DNA of 64,000 nt from Prionace glauca (taxonomy: Eukaryota > Chordata > Chondrichthyes > Carcharhiniformes > Carcharhinidae): NCBI GenBank assembly GCA_037974335.1, contig CM075760.1:11998600-12062599 (forward strand), in the 5' to 3' direction. The position numbers were made by a program, and so were the translations under genes. Below, one piece after another: positions 1 through 10,413 of the stretch. The notes under the pieces were generated by a model. That model made no database searches, was not told where the DNA came from, and was given only the letters and a program-made list of their open reading frames with translations. Position 1 is the stretch's first letter. Every line of letters starts with the position of its first letter.

Positions 1-2
1 GG

Positions 3-170
3 GAGTGGCCACCCACCTGCTGTGAGTGTGGGAGAGCATTCATTGATTCATCCAGCCTGCAGATACACCAGTGCCTTCACACTGCGGAGAGGACACTCAC
101 CTGCTCTGTGTGTGGGAAGAGATTCAGTCGGCCAATCTACTTGCGCAATCACCAGCGAGTTCACAAGTGA
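3..170 (+). CDS. C2H2 zinc-finger gene ZNF-A, 3' end only
   Basis: The reading frame is open from the window edge to a TGA at 168-170 and encodes the last two fingers of a C2H2 array. The first has Cys-Cys-Glu-Cys and a His-x3-His pair but a weakened linker (TAERTLT instead of TGERPFT). The second is canonical, and the protein ends in VHK, as in ZNF-D. C2H2 arrays usually bind DNA; no target can be read from two fingers. The upstream fingers, leader and promoter lie outside the window. The 3' UTR that follows matches those of the other ZNF genes here, so this belongs to the same local family. Confidence 0.9.
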   Translation, partial: EWPPTCCECGRAFIDSSSLQIHQCLHTAERTLTCSVCGKRFSRPIYLRNHQRVHK

Positions 171-440
171 TGATAGGAATTGGATCCTGCTGCTGTTAAT
201 CACACCCAGGACTGAACCGTGTTCATTCTGACAGTGGGTGAAGTGGGAGAGTTAGGTTTCTCTCTGCTGGATTGGTCTTTCTCACGAATTTGCTCCCAGT
301 GTGCTGGAGAGCGCATTTCCACAAATGATCCACACAAGCTGATGAAGGACATTTATTTTATCTTGGATAGTAAATCCTGTTTCTCTGACCATTCAAGGAG
401 ATCTAAAATAAATACATTTGTCTCTGTTCCATTGAGCCTA
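171..440 (+). other. Conserved ZNF-family 3' UTR after ZNF-A
   Basis: The segment from the stop through the phrases 'tctgctggattgg' and 'gaaggacatttatt' recurs after ZNF-D (17817-18060), in shorter form after ZNF-B and ZNF-F, and in reverse complement after ZNF-C, C' and E. It marks the transcribed 3' end of this gene family. Positions 441-660 show nothing I recognise. Confidence 0.7.
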
Positions 441-660
441 TAGCACAGGGCCAGAATTAGTGGAAAAATTAATAAGGAGGAAGGTGAGTGTGATGGGACA
501 GAGATTTATAGTTTGAACGGGAGAAACATGCCTAATGATAATCAGAATTGTCAGTTCTGATTTTGTATCCTGTACTGACAATGATTATTTGATAACTTTA
601 ATCCTGCCATATCTATTCATAATCTCTATCAGCACTCAGCCTCGGCTTTTCCAGAGAATA

Positions 661-986
661 GGGTGGCATGGTGAGACAGTGGCTAGCATTGCTGCCTCAT
701 ACCACTAAGAACCCAGGTGATTGTCTGTGGGATACGCACGGTTGCCCCCTTTGTCTGTCTGGGTTTCCTCCAGGTCTACGATTTCCTCCCACAGTCAAAA
801 GATGTGTAGGTTAGTTGAACTGACCACTGTGAATTGCTCCTTGGTGTCCAAAAATGTGTAGATTAGGGGGATTAGCAGGGTGAATACATGAGGTTATGGG
901 GATAGGGCATGAGGTAGGTGCATTGTCGGAGAGTTGGTGCAGACTCAATGGGCCTTCTTCTGCACTGTAGGGACTTTACGATTCTA
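661..986 (+). repeat. tRNA-derived SINE, plus orientation
   Basis: The left end has a tRNA-like head (agacagtggctagcattgct, an A-box-like region). The body carries 'cacagtcaaaagatgtg' and the right end 'gcagactcaatgggcc...ttctgcactgtagggac', the tail seen in other copies here. This is an elasmobranch tRNA-SINE layout; the copy is diverged. Positions 987-1487 hold AT-rich sequence with no recognised gene. Confidence 0.75.
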
Positions 987-1487
987 CAAAAACATCTCCA
1001 ACTTGTCTAATCGCTCCATTAACTTAAAAACATTCTCAGGTCTGGTATCATTCTTGTGAACCTTCCTTGCACCATCTCTAGATCCTCTGTCAATCTTAAA
1101 CAGGCAGAGAATTAAAATTTAGATTCAGTTTAACTTGGTTGCATGAGCCTCAGTACTTGGTTCCAAACTGACTCTAAAACACTTCAGTTCAAAAGAGTTA
1201 ACCATCAGGCAAAACAGGACTCTAAAATGGCAAATAATATCAATGTTTATTTAAAAGGAAGCGATTTACCTGTGAAACACAGGAGGAAGTTTCACCACCT
1301 CAATTGGGGGATCAGCCCAGGTAAAAGTGTGAATGTTCTTGAGGTTCCTGAACTAGCAGTAACTTCCCCAAATCCTGCCCCAGGGACACTCAGTATCTCC
1401 ACAAATAGAGCTCAACTTATAAGAAAAGATGGTTCTTGAAACAGACCTTTAACTCTTCAAATAGCATTACCTCATTTCCAATACATT

Positions 1488-1625
1488 CATAGAATCATAC
1501 AGTGCAGAAGATGCCCTTCAACCCATCGAGTTTGCACCAATACACGAGAAACACCTGAACTCCCACCTAATTGCAGCTATCAGTACTTGGCCCATAGCCA
1601 GCGATTCATATTAAGCCCTGTATAA
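1488..1625 (-). repeat. CR1-type LINE 3'-end fragment
   Basis: On the plus strand this reads 'catacagtgcagaag...cccatcgagtttgcacc', then text on 'acttggcccatagcc', the reverse complement of a CR1-type LINE 3' region. It is short and non-coding. Confidence 0.5.
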
Positions 1626-1633
1626 TTGAAGCA

Positions 1634-1747
1634 TGATGTGGAGAACCTGGTGTTGGACTGGGGTAAACACAGTAAGAAGGCTTGTGGCTTTTGCTACCAA
1701 ATAAACCTGTTGGACTTTAACCTGGTGTTGTGAGACTTCTTACTCTA
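1634..1747 (+). repeat. Internally deleted foldback-type repeat
   Basis: The left end 'gttggactggggtaaacac' is joined directly to the right end 'accaaataaacctgttgg...ctggtgttgtgagacttc'. Both ends are found in the longer copies at 4877-5097, 29454-29538 and 42470-43215. The whole middle is missing. Positions 1748-2195 show no recognised feature. Confidence 0.65.
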
Positions 1748-2199
1748 AGTGAAGCACAACATCTCTACTTATATGTTCAATTTCTCTCACAATAAAGGGT
1801 TGTATTCCATGTGTAAGAACTTTGATTTATTTGAATGAAGATTTATGGGGGTTCTCTTGTTTACAACAACCTCCCTAATTGTAAATCACACCAGGTTCCA
1901 GTGACTTAACCATGTGGCAAGAAGGAAAACTTTAAATGGTGAAATCAGAAAGTTTGTTAACCATTCAACGTGTAACAAGTCAGAGAGATAAAAAGCAAAG
2001 TGTCGATTAATAGTTATTAGTGAAACCTTAACTTAAACAATTGAATGGACTTCTCTCCATCCCTCTCAGACCAGGACATGAAGTGATGGCTCTGAAAATG
2101 TGGATAATTTGTAAAATCAACAGCTCTCCACACCTCTTTGTAAACATCTCTCTCTCCACCTCATTCTACCAAGTTGACTTCTCAAGGTTACTTTTCTAT

Positions 2200-3382
2200 A
2201 TTTAAAAATGTTGAAAGCCTATCTCAGCCAACTCCTATAGATCTTCAAATATAAACTAAAATAGACGCGTTTTTGGGCAATTTAAAAACAAACGAACTGT
2301 CTGTTGAAAGGGTCAACTTTTCTACAGAACCTGAAGAGGTGGGGAGTGAGCAACAAAAACTTGACACACAATTACGTCAGTATACACAATTTTAAAAAAC
2401 TTCCCTAACAACAAAACAAACTTGGGTTTTAAACTTCATCATTAATTTTTTTGTTATATTCACCAACCTAATTATTTTGATTTAATCAGTTTTTGTTAGG
2501 GATGGGTAATTTCTGTTCTTTATAAACTGGTTCACTCATTTTGTTAATTCTACATGGGCTCAGAGAATCAGAACCCAGACTTTATCATCCTTCCTTTTTC
2601 TCTTCTGCCACCACACTCTCTGTTTTGTGAGAGGGTCAGACCGAATCATTTTATCATAAAAGTAAAATACTGTGGATGCTGGAATCCAAAACTAAAACAG
2701 AAAATGCTGGAAGATCTCAGCAGGTCTGACAGCATCTGTTGAGAGAGATTAGAGCCAATGTTTTGAGTCTGGGTGACCCTTCATAAGAGCTTTTTACAAA
2801 GTGTCATCCAGAATCGAAATGTTGGCTCTATTCTCTAATCATTTCATCTATAAGCTTCTTGTTCTTAGTTTCTAAATGACAGGTAAGAGACATGTCGGGT
2901 CCCCACTCGAGATCTGATTTTTCACTGGCCATGATGGGGTAAGATTATAACTGTTAGAATCTACTTTCAGAGGTTTGCTTTTCAATGCAGTGCTACTTGG
3001 AGTATACCATCACTTCACCAAATATCAGTTCATAAGTCCCTCACAGTTCTTATTACAAATTGATGATAAGTTAGTAATGCCTCAAAATGCTTTTTAATTT
3101 CTTAACCAACTATCTACCACTGTTTGTTGATTGGTCAGACCCTGCTTTTTACAGATTCGGGTATCTCAACCGCTGAACACCAGCCGGTTCTGGGATAAGT
3201 TTAATTCCAACTCATTCCGAGTAAATATTCTCACCAGGTCCTCTGTCAGGGCCCTGCTCAGCAGCTTTAATGATCTGTGATTGCAGAAACTGAGCAGTCA
3301 CAGGAATGTGGTCAAGATCGTCCAGTCCCATAATGCCTCACATTCAATCTGTAGTCCTTCAATTATAACAAAATATGTGGCT
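2200..3382 (+). repeat. Block X, locus-specific duplicated segment (copy 1)
   Basis: This stretch matches 25840-26960 in the same orientation and 9040-10390 in reverse complement over many phrases, for example 'acttttctacagaacct', 'ttgttaattctacatggg' and 'ttgattggtcagaccc'. It has no coding potential. It contains a short interspersed repeat (about 2660-2840) with the phrase 'ggatgctggaat'. Elsewhere block X lies directly downstream of ZNF genes (B, E, and a remnant after F), so it marks units duplicated together with the genes. Confidence 0.7.
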
Positions 3383-3592
3383 GTTACTGTTTCTGCTCTC
3401 AATTACATCCAGGATTGCATTTTGTTCATTCTCACAGTTGATCAATGGGGACGGTCAGAGGATTTCTTTCTGCTGGACTGGCCAGTGTCATGACTTTGAC
3501 TCCAGTGGGCTGATGATCTTTGAGTCTTGTTGTGAATACCTGGTTTCAAATTTCATAAGAATCACAGAGTGATAGGGTGTTAGGAAGTTACA
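3383..3592 (+). pseudogene. Orphan ZNF 3' UTR without its gene
   Basis: The sequence from 'ctgttactgtttctgctctc' through 'tttctgctggactggcc' to 'acagagtgatagggtgttag' matches the 3' UTRs of ZNF-B (8020-8222) and ZNF-F (33937-34140). No fingers precede it; block X abuts it instead. It is a relic of a ZNF gene whose coding exon was lost in a rearrangement. Confidence 0.7.
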
Positions 3593-3594
3593 GA

Positions 3595-3872
3595 GGTATA
3601 GAGATTTACAGCATGGAAACAGGCCCTTTGGCCCAATGTATCCATGCCACTCAGTTTTTAACTACTAAGCTAATCCCAATTGCCGATATTTTGTCCATAT
3701 CCCTCTGTACCCATGTAAATGTCTAAATGCTTTTTAAAAAACAGGATTGTCCCTGCCTCTAATATTGCCTCTGGTAACTTGTTCCAGACACTCACCATCA
3801 TCTGAGTGAAAAATTGCCCCTCTGGACCCTTTTGTAACTCTCCCCTCTCACTTCAAACCTAAAACTAAGAAC
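3595..3872 (-). repeat. CR1-like LINE 3' fragment (family E)
   Basis: Read on the minus strand this is the C-terminal and 3' UTR part of a CR1-like LINE. The plus strand shows 'tttacagcatggaaacaggc' at the 3' tail, and the reverse complement of the 'LFxxxGESKTRGHxFKVRG' region begins to appear. Related copies lie at 4405-4876 (-) and 44030-44668 (+). Confidence 0.65.
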
Positions 3873-4404
3873 AACAAATGTATCGATAAAATGATTAGAG
3901 AATAGAGCCAACGTTTTTAGTCTGGATGATACTTCATAAGAGCTGTTATTAAGGGTCATCCAGTATCAAAACTTTGGCTCCATTCTTCACAGGTGCTGAG
4001 ATTTTCCAGCATTTTCTGTTTTTGTTTCAGATTCCAGCATCCATAGTATTTTACTTTTATGATAAAATGATTTGGTCTGATTGGAATCCCCACAACCCTC
4101 CCACAAAACAGAGGGAATGGTGGAAAAAGGAGATAAATGATAAGGATGATAAAATCTCCGAGCCCATGCAGAATTAACAAAATGTGTGAACGATTTAGAA
4201 AGAGCAGAAGTTACCCATCCCTAACAAAAACTATTAAATTAATTAGGTTGAGGAAGCGAACAAAAAAATTAATAGATGAAATTTAAAATCAACTTTTGTT
4301 AGAGAAGTTTTGTTAAAATTATGTAAAAATGATGTAAGTGTGCCAAATTTCTTCTCTCATTCCCCACCCCTTTAGATTCTGTAGAAAAGTTAACCTTTCA
4401 TTTA
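3873..4404 (-). repeat. Inverted partial copy of block X
   Basis: The segment 3890-4062 is the 'ggatgctggaat'-type short repeat in both orientations. After it, 4063-4400 is the reverse complement of block X: 'aattaacaaaatgtgtgaac' and 'gttacccatccctaac' correspond to 2450-2580 read backwards. No gene is present. Confidence 0.6.
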
Positions 4405-4876
4405 GCCATAGAGTCATTGAGGTTTACAGCATGGAAATGGCCCTTCAGCCCAACTTGTCCATGCTGCCCCTTTTTTAACCCCTGTGCTAGTCCCAGTTGT
4501 TCACATTTGGCCCATAATCCCCTCGATACCCCTCTTACCCTTGTAACTCTCTAAATGCTTTTTAAAATACAAAATTGTACCCACCTCTATTACTACCTCT
4601 GGCATCTGTTTCCAGACACTCACCACAATCTGTGTGAAAAAAATGCCCCTCTGGACCTTTTTGTATCTCTCCCCTCACCTTAAACCTATGCCCTCTAGTT
4701 TTAGACTCCCCTACATTTGGGAAAGAATGTTGACTATCTAGCTGATCTACGCCCCTCATTATTTTATAGATCTCTATAAGTTTACCCCAAACATCCTATG
4801 TTCTAGAGAAAAAAAGTCCCAGTCTATCCAGCCTCTCTTGATATCCAAACCATAAATCCCCAGTAGCATCCTATTA
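4405..4876 (-). repeat. CR1-like LINE 3' fragment (family E)
   Basis: The minus strand encodes the end of a LINE ORF (MRGVDQLDSQHSFPNVGESK, then a tail ending near GGYNFV) followed by its 3' UTR. It is the same family as 44030-44668. It abuts the foldback repeat at 4877 and may have removed any minus-strand partner of promoter P1. Confidence 0.7.
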
Positions 4877-5097
4877 TGACAGTGTGAGTTAATGCAACTT
4901 GCATTCTAATCAGTATTCTGTAAACTGTGTGTGTCTTTATATGCCTTTCTCCGACCAGAACTTTCCACACACCTGACGAAGGAACACCGTTTCCGAAAGC
5001 TTGTGGGGTTACTATGAAATAAACTGGTTGGACTTAAACCTGGTGTTGTGAGACTTCTTACTGTGTTTACCCCAGTCCAACGCCAGCATCTCCACAT
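4877..5097 (+). repeat. Foldback-type repeat, right half, with hammerhead-like core
   Basis: This carries 'gcattctaatcagtattc', the core ctgacga (4973-4979), a short hairpin, gaaa (4995-4998), then 'aaataaactggttggac' and the terminal 'ccccagtccaacgcc'. It is a right-half copy of the palindromic element at 42470-43215. Confidence 0.7.
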
Positions 5098-5189
5098 CCT
5101 GTCCTGGACACAGAGAGCTGAAAATCTCCATGCAGGCTGCCAGACAGATATCTGTCTATCTGACTGGACTGACAATGTGTGGAATGTAC

Positions 5190-5663
5190 AGACTGGGGGA
5201 ACAATGGGCGGGGGCGGGGCTCCCGGGTCGGGGCGCCTGAACCTGGAGACGTCACTGCGGAGCAGAGTGATTACTATTGGCTGAGTCAGGCAGGCCTCCA
5301 TTGTGACGTCACAAGGACACAGGGGCGTTCCCAGCACACACTGTCCCATTGGCAGCGATATCACCGGTTACAGAAGAAGACACTGCGGATTGGACACCAG
5401 CTCAGCGCGGCTGCGGTCAAAGCCCCACCCACCCCCACGTGGGCTCGGGTTCCGCCCCCTCATTGTCGACATGCGGGAGATTGACCAATGGCAACGCGTG
5501 GAGGACCGCATGGGAGCTGGTCCTCCAGCCAATCAGAGCCTGGGCCTTGTGTCAATCCCTGCATGGAGCTTCCATTCCTGCCCAGCAAAGTTGCTGCTGG
5601 TTCCTCTCCCTGAGTGAAGACTGAGCTTCAGACAGACTCAAACTTCTCCTATCAGCAACATCT
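5190..5663 (+). promoter_or_regulatory. CpG-island promoter P1 and non-coding exon 1 of ZNF-B
   Basis: The segment is GC- and CpG-rich compared with its surroundings. It has a GC box (gggggcggggc, about 5208), a full CRE (tgacgtcac, 5304-5312), and several CCAAT boxes in both orientations (about 5274, 5350, 5484, 5528). A good splice donor follows: the exon ends ...caacatct at 5663 and the intron starts gtgagtaaaa at 5664. The same arrangement recurs at P2, P3 and P4. It faces ZNF-B at 7.2 kb. Start-site position is inferred. Confidence 0.7.
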
Positions 5664-5969
5664 GTGAGTAAAACACTCTCTTTCACCTCCACCCCCTTTC
5701 CATTTCTTTTCTCATTCTGGGGGAAATTGGGGACTTGGAGCAACTGAAGGGAAAGGAAGTGAATCCAGGGAGAGTGTAACTTCTGGAAAGGTTGGCCCAG
5801 ATCTCTCTCTCTCTGAGACTCATTGACATTCTTTGCTCCCTCAGCTTGACACATTTATTTGTCTGACTGAAAGGATGGTCTATTTTCTACTGTTGACAAT
5901 TAAAGGGCCGTTTTTCCCAGGAGATGGCTGACAGTTAAGGGGAGAGTAAATTAATATTGTGCACATTAA

Positions 5970-6287
5970 TCATAGAATCTCTACAGTGCAGAAGGAAGCC
6001 ATTTGGCCCATCAAGTCTGCACTGACTACAATCCCAAGCCCTCTTCCCAGAACCCCTCAGATTACCCTGATAATCCACCTGACACTAGCGTCAATTTGCC
6101 ATAGGCAATCAAACTAACCTGCACATCTTTGGATTGTGTGAGGAAACCGGAATTCCTTGAGGAAACCCACACAGACACAGGAGAATGTGCAACTTCACAC
6201 ACACAGTGACCTGAGACCAGAATTGAACCCGAGTCCCTGGCTCTGTGATGCAGCAATGCTAACCACTGTGCCATTGTAAGGCCTAGC
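5970..6287 (-). repeat. tRNA-derived SINE, minus orientation
   Basis: The plus strand reads from tail to head: 'ctctacagtgcagaaggaag' at the left, 'aggaaacccacacagacac' in the body, and the B-box complement 'gaattgaacccgagtccctg' with the A-box complement at the right. It lies in the ZNF-B first intron. Confidence 0.8.
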
Positions 6288-6334
6288 CTTACTGATCCAA
6301 ATGTGTCAGAATTATGATCAGTAATTTCATAGAT

Positions 6335-6722
6335 GTGATAAATGATGAGGAGCAAAGCCTCAGATTATAACAGGGTGCAAATGGGCTGGTTAGATGAACT
6401 GAGCAATGGCAAATTCAATTTAACCCTGGAAAGTATGACATAATTCATTTCGGGAGAACTAACAAGACAAGGGAATATACAATGAATGGTTGGTCCCAGG
6501 AAGTACAGAGGACCAGAAGAATTTTGGGGTGCATGTCCATCAGACCCTGAAGACAGCAGGATAGATTAATGAAATGGTTAAGAAGGGATTTGGGATATTC
6601 CCTTTGTTAGCTGAGGCATAGAATATAAGAAAAGGAGATTATGACGGAGTTATGCACAATACACAGCTAGAGTACTGTGTGCAAATCTGGTCACCACACA
6701 AGAACAAGGACATGATTAGGTC
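6335..6722 (+). repeat. CR1-like LINE fragment
   Basis: Translated in mixed frames, the plus strand shows decayed LINE RT C-terminal text such as KYDIIHFGRTN and, later, the 'AxEYCVQxWSPH'-like region (ctagagtactgtgtgcaaat). It is frame-disrupted and old. Positions 6723-7090 are the decayed upstream part of the ZNF-B second exon. Confidence 0.6.
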
Positions 6723-7094
6723 CTGGCAATTTGTCCGCCCTTAGCCACTGAATGCAAAATAAGTGAATCCACTCTGTACATTCCACACATTGTTAGTCTA
6801 GTCGTATAGCCATATATTTGTCTGGCAGCTGCATGGAGATTTTCAGCTCTCTGTGTCTAGGGCAGGAAGAAGTTTGCATAGATCTGTCAATCAGCCTGAA
6901 TCAGAACCTTCAGGAGAATTGGGAGGGTGAATATTAGATACAGCAGAGTAAGAATGGAGGGAGAATGTGTGGGATGAAGATTTACAGCTTTTGGGGATTC
7001 TAGAAGAAAAAAACATTTCTCTGTTTTTCTGCTTCAAAAGTTTTTAAACGTCTGTGTGACTGAAAAAGCACCAAGACACACAAACACACCCCCT

Positions 7095-7244
7095 AGTGAG
7101 AGTGTTCCAGTGCAGAGTATGGAAAGAGCTTTAATCAGGTGCACAGCCTGAAAATACATCACAGCATTCACAGCGGGGAGAGACTGTATCTGTGTGAGAT
7201 TTAACTGATTGTTTAACCCGGAGAGTCACAGGGACACCCACGCC
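7095..7244 (+). other. Decayed finger leader upstream of ZNF-B
   Basis: In the frame of the gene the text resembles KSFNQVHSLKIHHSIHSGER, a degraded finger with linker, followed by a stop and then the initiator. The same fossil-finger leader precedes ZNF-D and ZNF-F. It suggests that the family's ancestral array began further upstream. Confidence 0.6.
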
Positions 7245-7907
7245 ATGGAGAAACCGTGGAAATGTGGGGACTGTGGGAAGGGATTCAAAGTCCCATCTGA
7301 TCTGGAAATTCATCGTCACAGTCACACTGGGGAGAGACCGTTCACCTGCCATGTGTGTGCGAAGGGATTCAGTCATTCATCCAGTCTGCAGAGGCAGCAG
7401 CGAGTTCACACCAGGGAGAGACCGTTCTCCTGCTATCTGTGTGAGAAGGAATTCACTCACTCATCCGATCTGCAGACACACCAGCGAGTTCATACAGGGG
7501 AGAAACTGTTCACCTGCTCTCAGTGTGGGGAGGCATTCACTCGGTTATGCAACCTGCGGACACACCAGCGAGTTCACACTGGGGAGAGACCATTCATATG
7601 CTCTCAGTGTGGGGAGGGATTCACTCAGTTATCCCACTTGCAGACACACCAGCGAGTTCACACTGGGGAGAGACCGTACAGCTGCCCTCAGTGTGGGAAG
7701 GGATTCAGTCATTCATCCACCCTGCGGGCACATGAGCGAGTTCACACTGGGGAGAGGCCGTTCACCTGCTCTCAGTGTGGGAAGAAATTCGCTCAGTTAT
7801 CCACCCAGCTGGCACACCATCGACTTCACACTGGGGAGAAGCCCTTTACCTGCTCTCAGTGTGGGAAGGGATTCAGAGTTTCATCCCACCTGCTGAGGCA
7901 CCAGTGA
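7245..7907 (+). CDS. C2H2 zinc-finger protein ZNF-B
   Basis: This encodes 220 residues. The start at 7245 is chosen because Met-Glu-Lys-Pro-Trp-Lys-Cys opens almost every gene of this cluster; an in-frame Met lies 12 codons earlier. It has eight finger units joined by TGE(R/K)PF linkers, consistent with a nuclear DNA-binding protein. Finger 2 has Gln where the first zinc-binding His should be (LQRQQRVH). Finger 8 stops after RHQ because the expected CGA codon is TGA. A ninth finger continues in frame after the stop to a TAA near 8003. ZNF-E stops at the same place. No KRAB, SCAN or BTB domain is visible. The usual exon-2 acceptor (AG|GATATC) was not found here, so expression is uncertain. Confidence 0.85.
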   Translation: MEKPWKCGDCGKGFKVPSDLEIHRHSHTGERPFTCHVCAKGFSHSSSLQRQQRVHTRERPFSCYLCEKEFTHSSDLQTHQRVHTGEKLFTCSQCGEAFTRLCNLRTHQRVHTGERPFICSQCGEGFTQLSHLQTHQRVHTGERPYSCPQCGKGFSHSSTLRAHERVHTGERPFTCSQCGKKFAQLSTQLAHHRLHTGEKPFTCSQCGKGFRVSSHLLRHQ

Positions 7908-8225
<318 letters not shown>

Positions 8226-8505
8226 GAATCATCGAATCCCTATGGTGCAGAAGGAAGCCATTCAGCCCATTGACTCTGCACAGACCACAATCCCATCCAT
8301 GCTCTATCCCCATAACTCCATGCATTTACCTTAGCTGGTTCCCCCTAACACCTAAGGGGCAATTTAGCATGGCCAATCCACCTAACCTGCACATCTTTAG
8401 ATTTGGGGAGGAAACCAGAGCACCCAGAGGAAACACATGCAGACGCACTGAGAATGTGCAAACTCCAAACAGAAGTGACACAAGCCAGGAATCGAGCCCA
8501 GGCTG
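8226..8505 (-). repeat. tRNA-derived SINE, minus orientation
   Basis: The plus strand shows 'ggtgcagaaggaagccattc', 'ggcaatttagcatggccaat' and, at the right, 'caggaatcgagccc', the complement of the B box. The head is incomplete. Confidence 0.75.
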
Positions 8506-8539
8506 GAAGTTAAGAGATATTTAGTCAGCATTTCTGTTT

Positions 8540-9050
8540 GAAAACCCCTGAAATGCCCATCCAATTTCCTTTGTAATTGTCTCCACTTCCTCCACCTTCA
8601 CAGACAGCGAGTTCCAGGTCATTACCATTCACAGCATCAAAATATTCTTCCTCACTCTTAGAACATAGAACATTACAGCACTGAACAGGCCCTTTGGCCC
8701 ACGATGTTGTGCCGACCAGTTACAAAAACAATGACCCACTAACCTAAACCAATCCCTTTTTGTCCATAAACCTATCCACGGATCTCTTAAATGCCCCCAA
8801 ACTAGGCGCATTTACAACTGCAGCAGGCAGGGCATTCCAATCCCTCACCACCCTCTGGGTAAAGAACCTACCCCTGACATCCGTCCTATAACTACCACCC
8901 CTTAATTTAAAGCCATGCCCCCTCGTGCTAGATTTCTCCATCAGAGGAAAAAGGCTATTACTCTTGTCCATCTCTATCAAATCTCCCCTCAGCCTCCTTT
9001 TCTCCAACAGGAACAACCCAAGCCTGACATCAACAATAAACAACAGAAAA
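8540..9050 (-). repeat. LINE (family F) interrupted by a CR1-like LINE-B 3' end
   Basis: The outer element (8540-8655, resuming about 9014) matches 35690-35950 (-) and 27270-27600 (+). Inside it, 8659-9013 is the minus-strand 3' end of LINE-B; it encodes [20 protein letters not shown] and has the tail complement 'agaacatagaacattacagc'. LINE-B therefore inserted into an existing LINE-F copy. Confidence 0.7.
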
Positions 9051-10390
9051 TGATAATACCTGAAATTAAATAGGAATGTTTAATTTCTGTTTTAAAGATT
9101 TGTGAATATACTTTCCTGGACAATAAAGAAATTGGAATAATGTGGTTGAATGGAATATATCAATTTGGTATCCACCTACAGTCTAGTGAAAGTCTGGAAT
9201 GTGTCGCTGGAAATCCCTCCCTAACTGCACTGTGGGTGTACTTACACCTCAGGCATTATAGTTCAGGAAGGCAGTGATGGGGTTGACCATGGCCGAGGCA
9301 GCTACATACAGCCACATATTCTGTTATAATTGATGGACTGCAAATTGAATGTGAAGCATTATGGGACTGGATTGTCTTGACCACATTCCTGTGACAGTTC
9401 AGTTTCTGCAATTACGGACCATTAAAGCTGTTTAGCAGGGCCCCGACAGAGGACCTGGTGAGAATATTTACTTGGAATGAGTTACAATTAACATTATTCC
9501 AGGACCGGCTTGTGTTCAGCAGCTGAGAGACTTGAATCTGTAAAAAGAGGGTCTGACCAATCAACAAATGGTGATAGGTAGTTGGTTCAGGGCGTTCTCA
9601 GGCATTGTTTAAATTATTGTATCATACATTTGTGACCTGATAGTCAGTGACGTGATGGTATTCTCCAAGTAGCACTGAACTGAAAAGCGGATCTCTGAGA
9701 GTAGATTCTAATGGTTATAATCCTACCCAAGCATGGATAGGATTATAACCAGAGCTCAGGAGGGGACCGGACAGATCTCTTACCTGATAAGAGAATAGAG
9801 CCAATGTTTTGAGTCTGGATAACACTTCGGAAGAGCACTTATTAAGGGTCATCAAGAGTCAAAACATTGGCTCTATTCTCTCTCCACAGATGCTGTCACA
9901 GCTGTTGAGAGTTTCCAGCATTTTCTAGGGTTTTTTTCAGATTCCAGCATCCGCAGTATTTTACTTTAGTGTTAAGAAGCTTCAGCCTGATTGGAATCCC
10001 TCAAAACAGAGGGAATAGCGGCAGAAGGATAAAAAGGATAAGGATGATAGTCTGTGTTCTGATTCCATGACCCCACGTAGAATTAACAAAATGAGTGAAC
10101 CAGTTTATAAAGACAAAAGTTACCCATCCCTGACAAAAACTGAACGAATTAAAATTATTCGGTTGAGGAAGAAAAGAAAAAAAATTGTAGATGACACAAA
10201 ATTAAGTTTGTTTTGTTGTTGGTGAAGATTTTTAAACTTGTGTAAAGTGACAAGTTTGTTTGTCAAGTTTTTTCTGCTCACTCCCCATCCCTTTAAGTTT
10301 TGTAGAAAAGTTACCCTTTCAACAGACAGTTCATTTGTTTTAAATCACCCGAAAACTCCTGTGTCTATTTTAGTTATAATTGAGGATTTA
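9050..10390 (-). repeat. Block X, inverted copy (copy 2)
   Basis: This is the reverse complement of 25840-27260: for example 'ccatggccgaggcagctaca' (9288 on) matches 26980-27000 read backwards, and 'gagggtctgaccaatcaac' matches 26710-26740. It includes the short 'ccagcatccgcagtatttta' repeat at 9786-9965. It follows ZNF-B just as its counterpart follows ZNF-E. Confidence 0.75.
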
Positions 10391-10413
10391 TGAGAACCAT
10401 AAATGCGGAAATT

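Noticed and set aside
1143-1439. A 98-codon plus frame between SINE and LINE fragments
   Set aside because: No family resemblance, no supporting splice context, and AT-rich neutral sequence around it.
4906-5624. Frames over P1 (and similar ones over P2, P3, P4) as proteins
   Set aside because: They cover CpG-island promoter and untranslated exon; they are not conserved between the paralogous promoters.
7264-7896. Long alternative frames over ZNF arrays reading '[14 protein letters not shown]' or '[11 protein letters not shown]'
   Set aside because: These are frame shadows of the 84-bp finger repeat and occur over every ZNF gene here.
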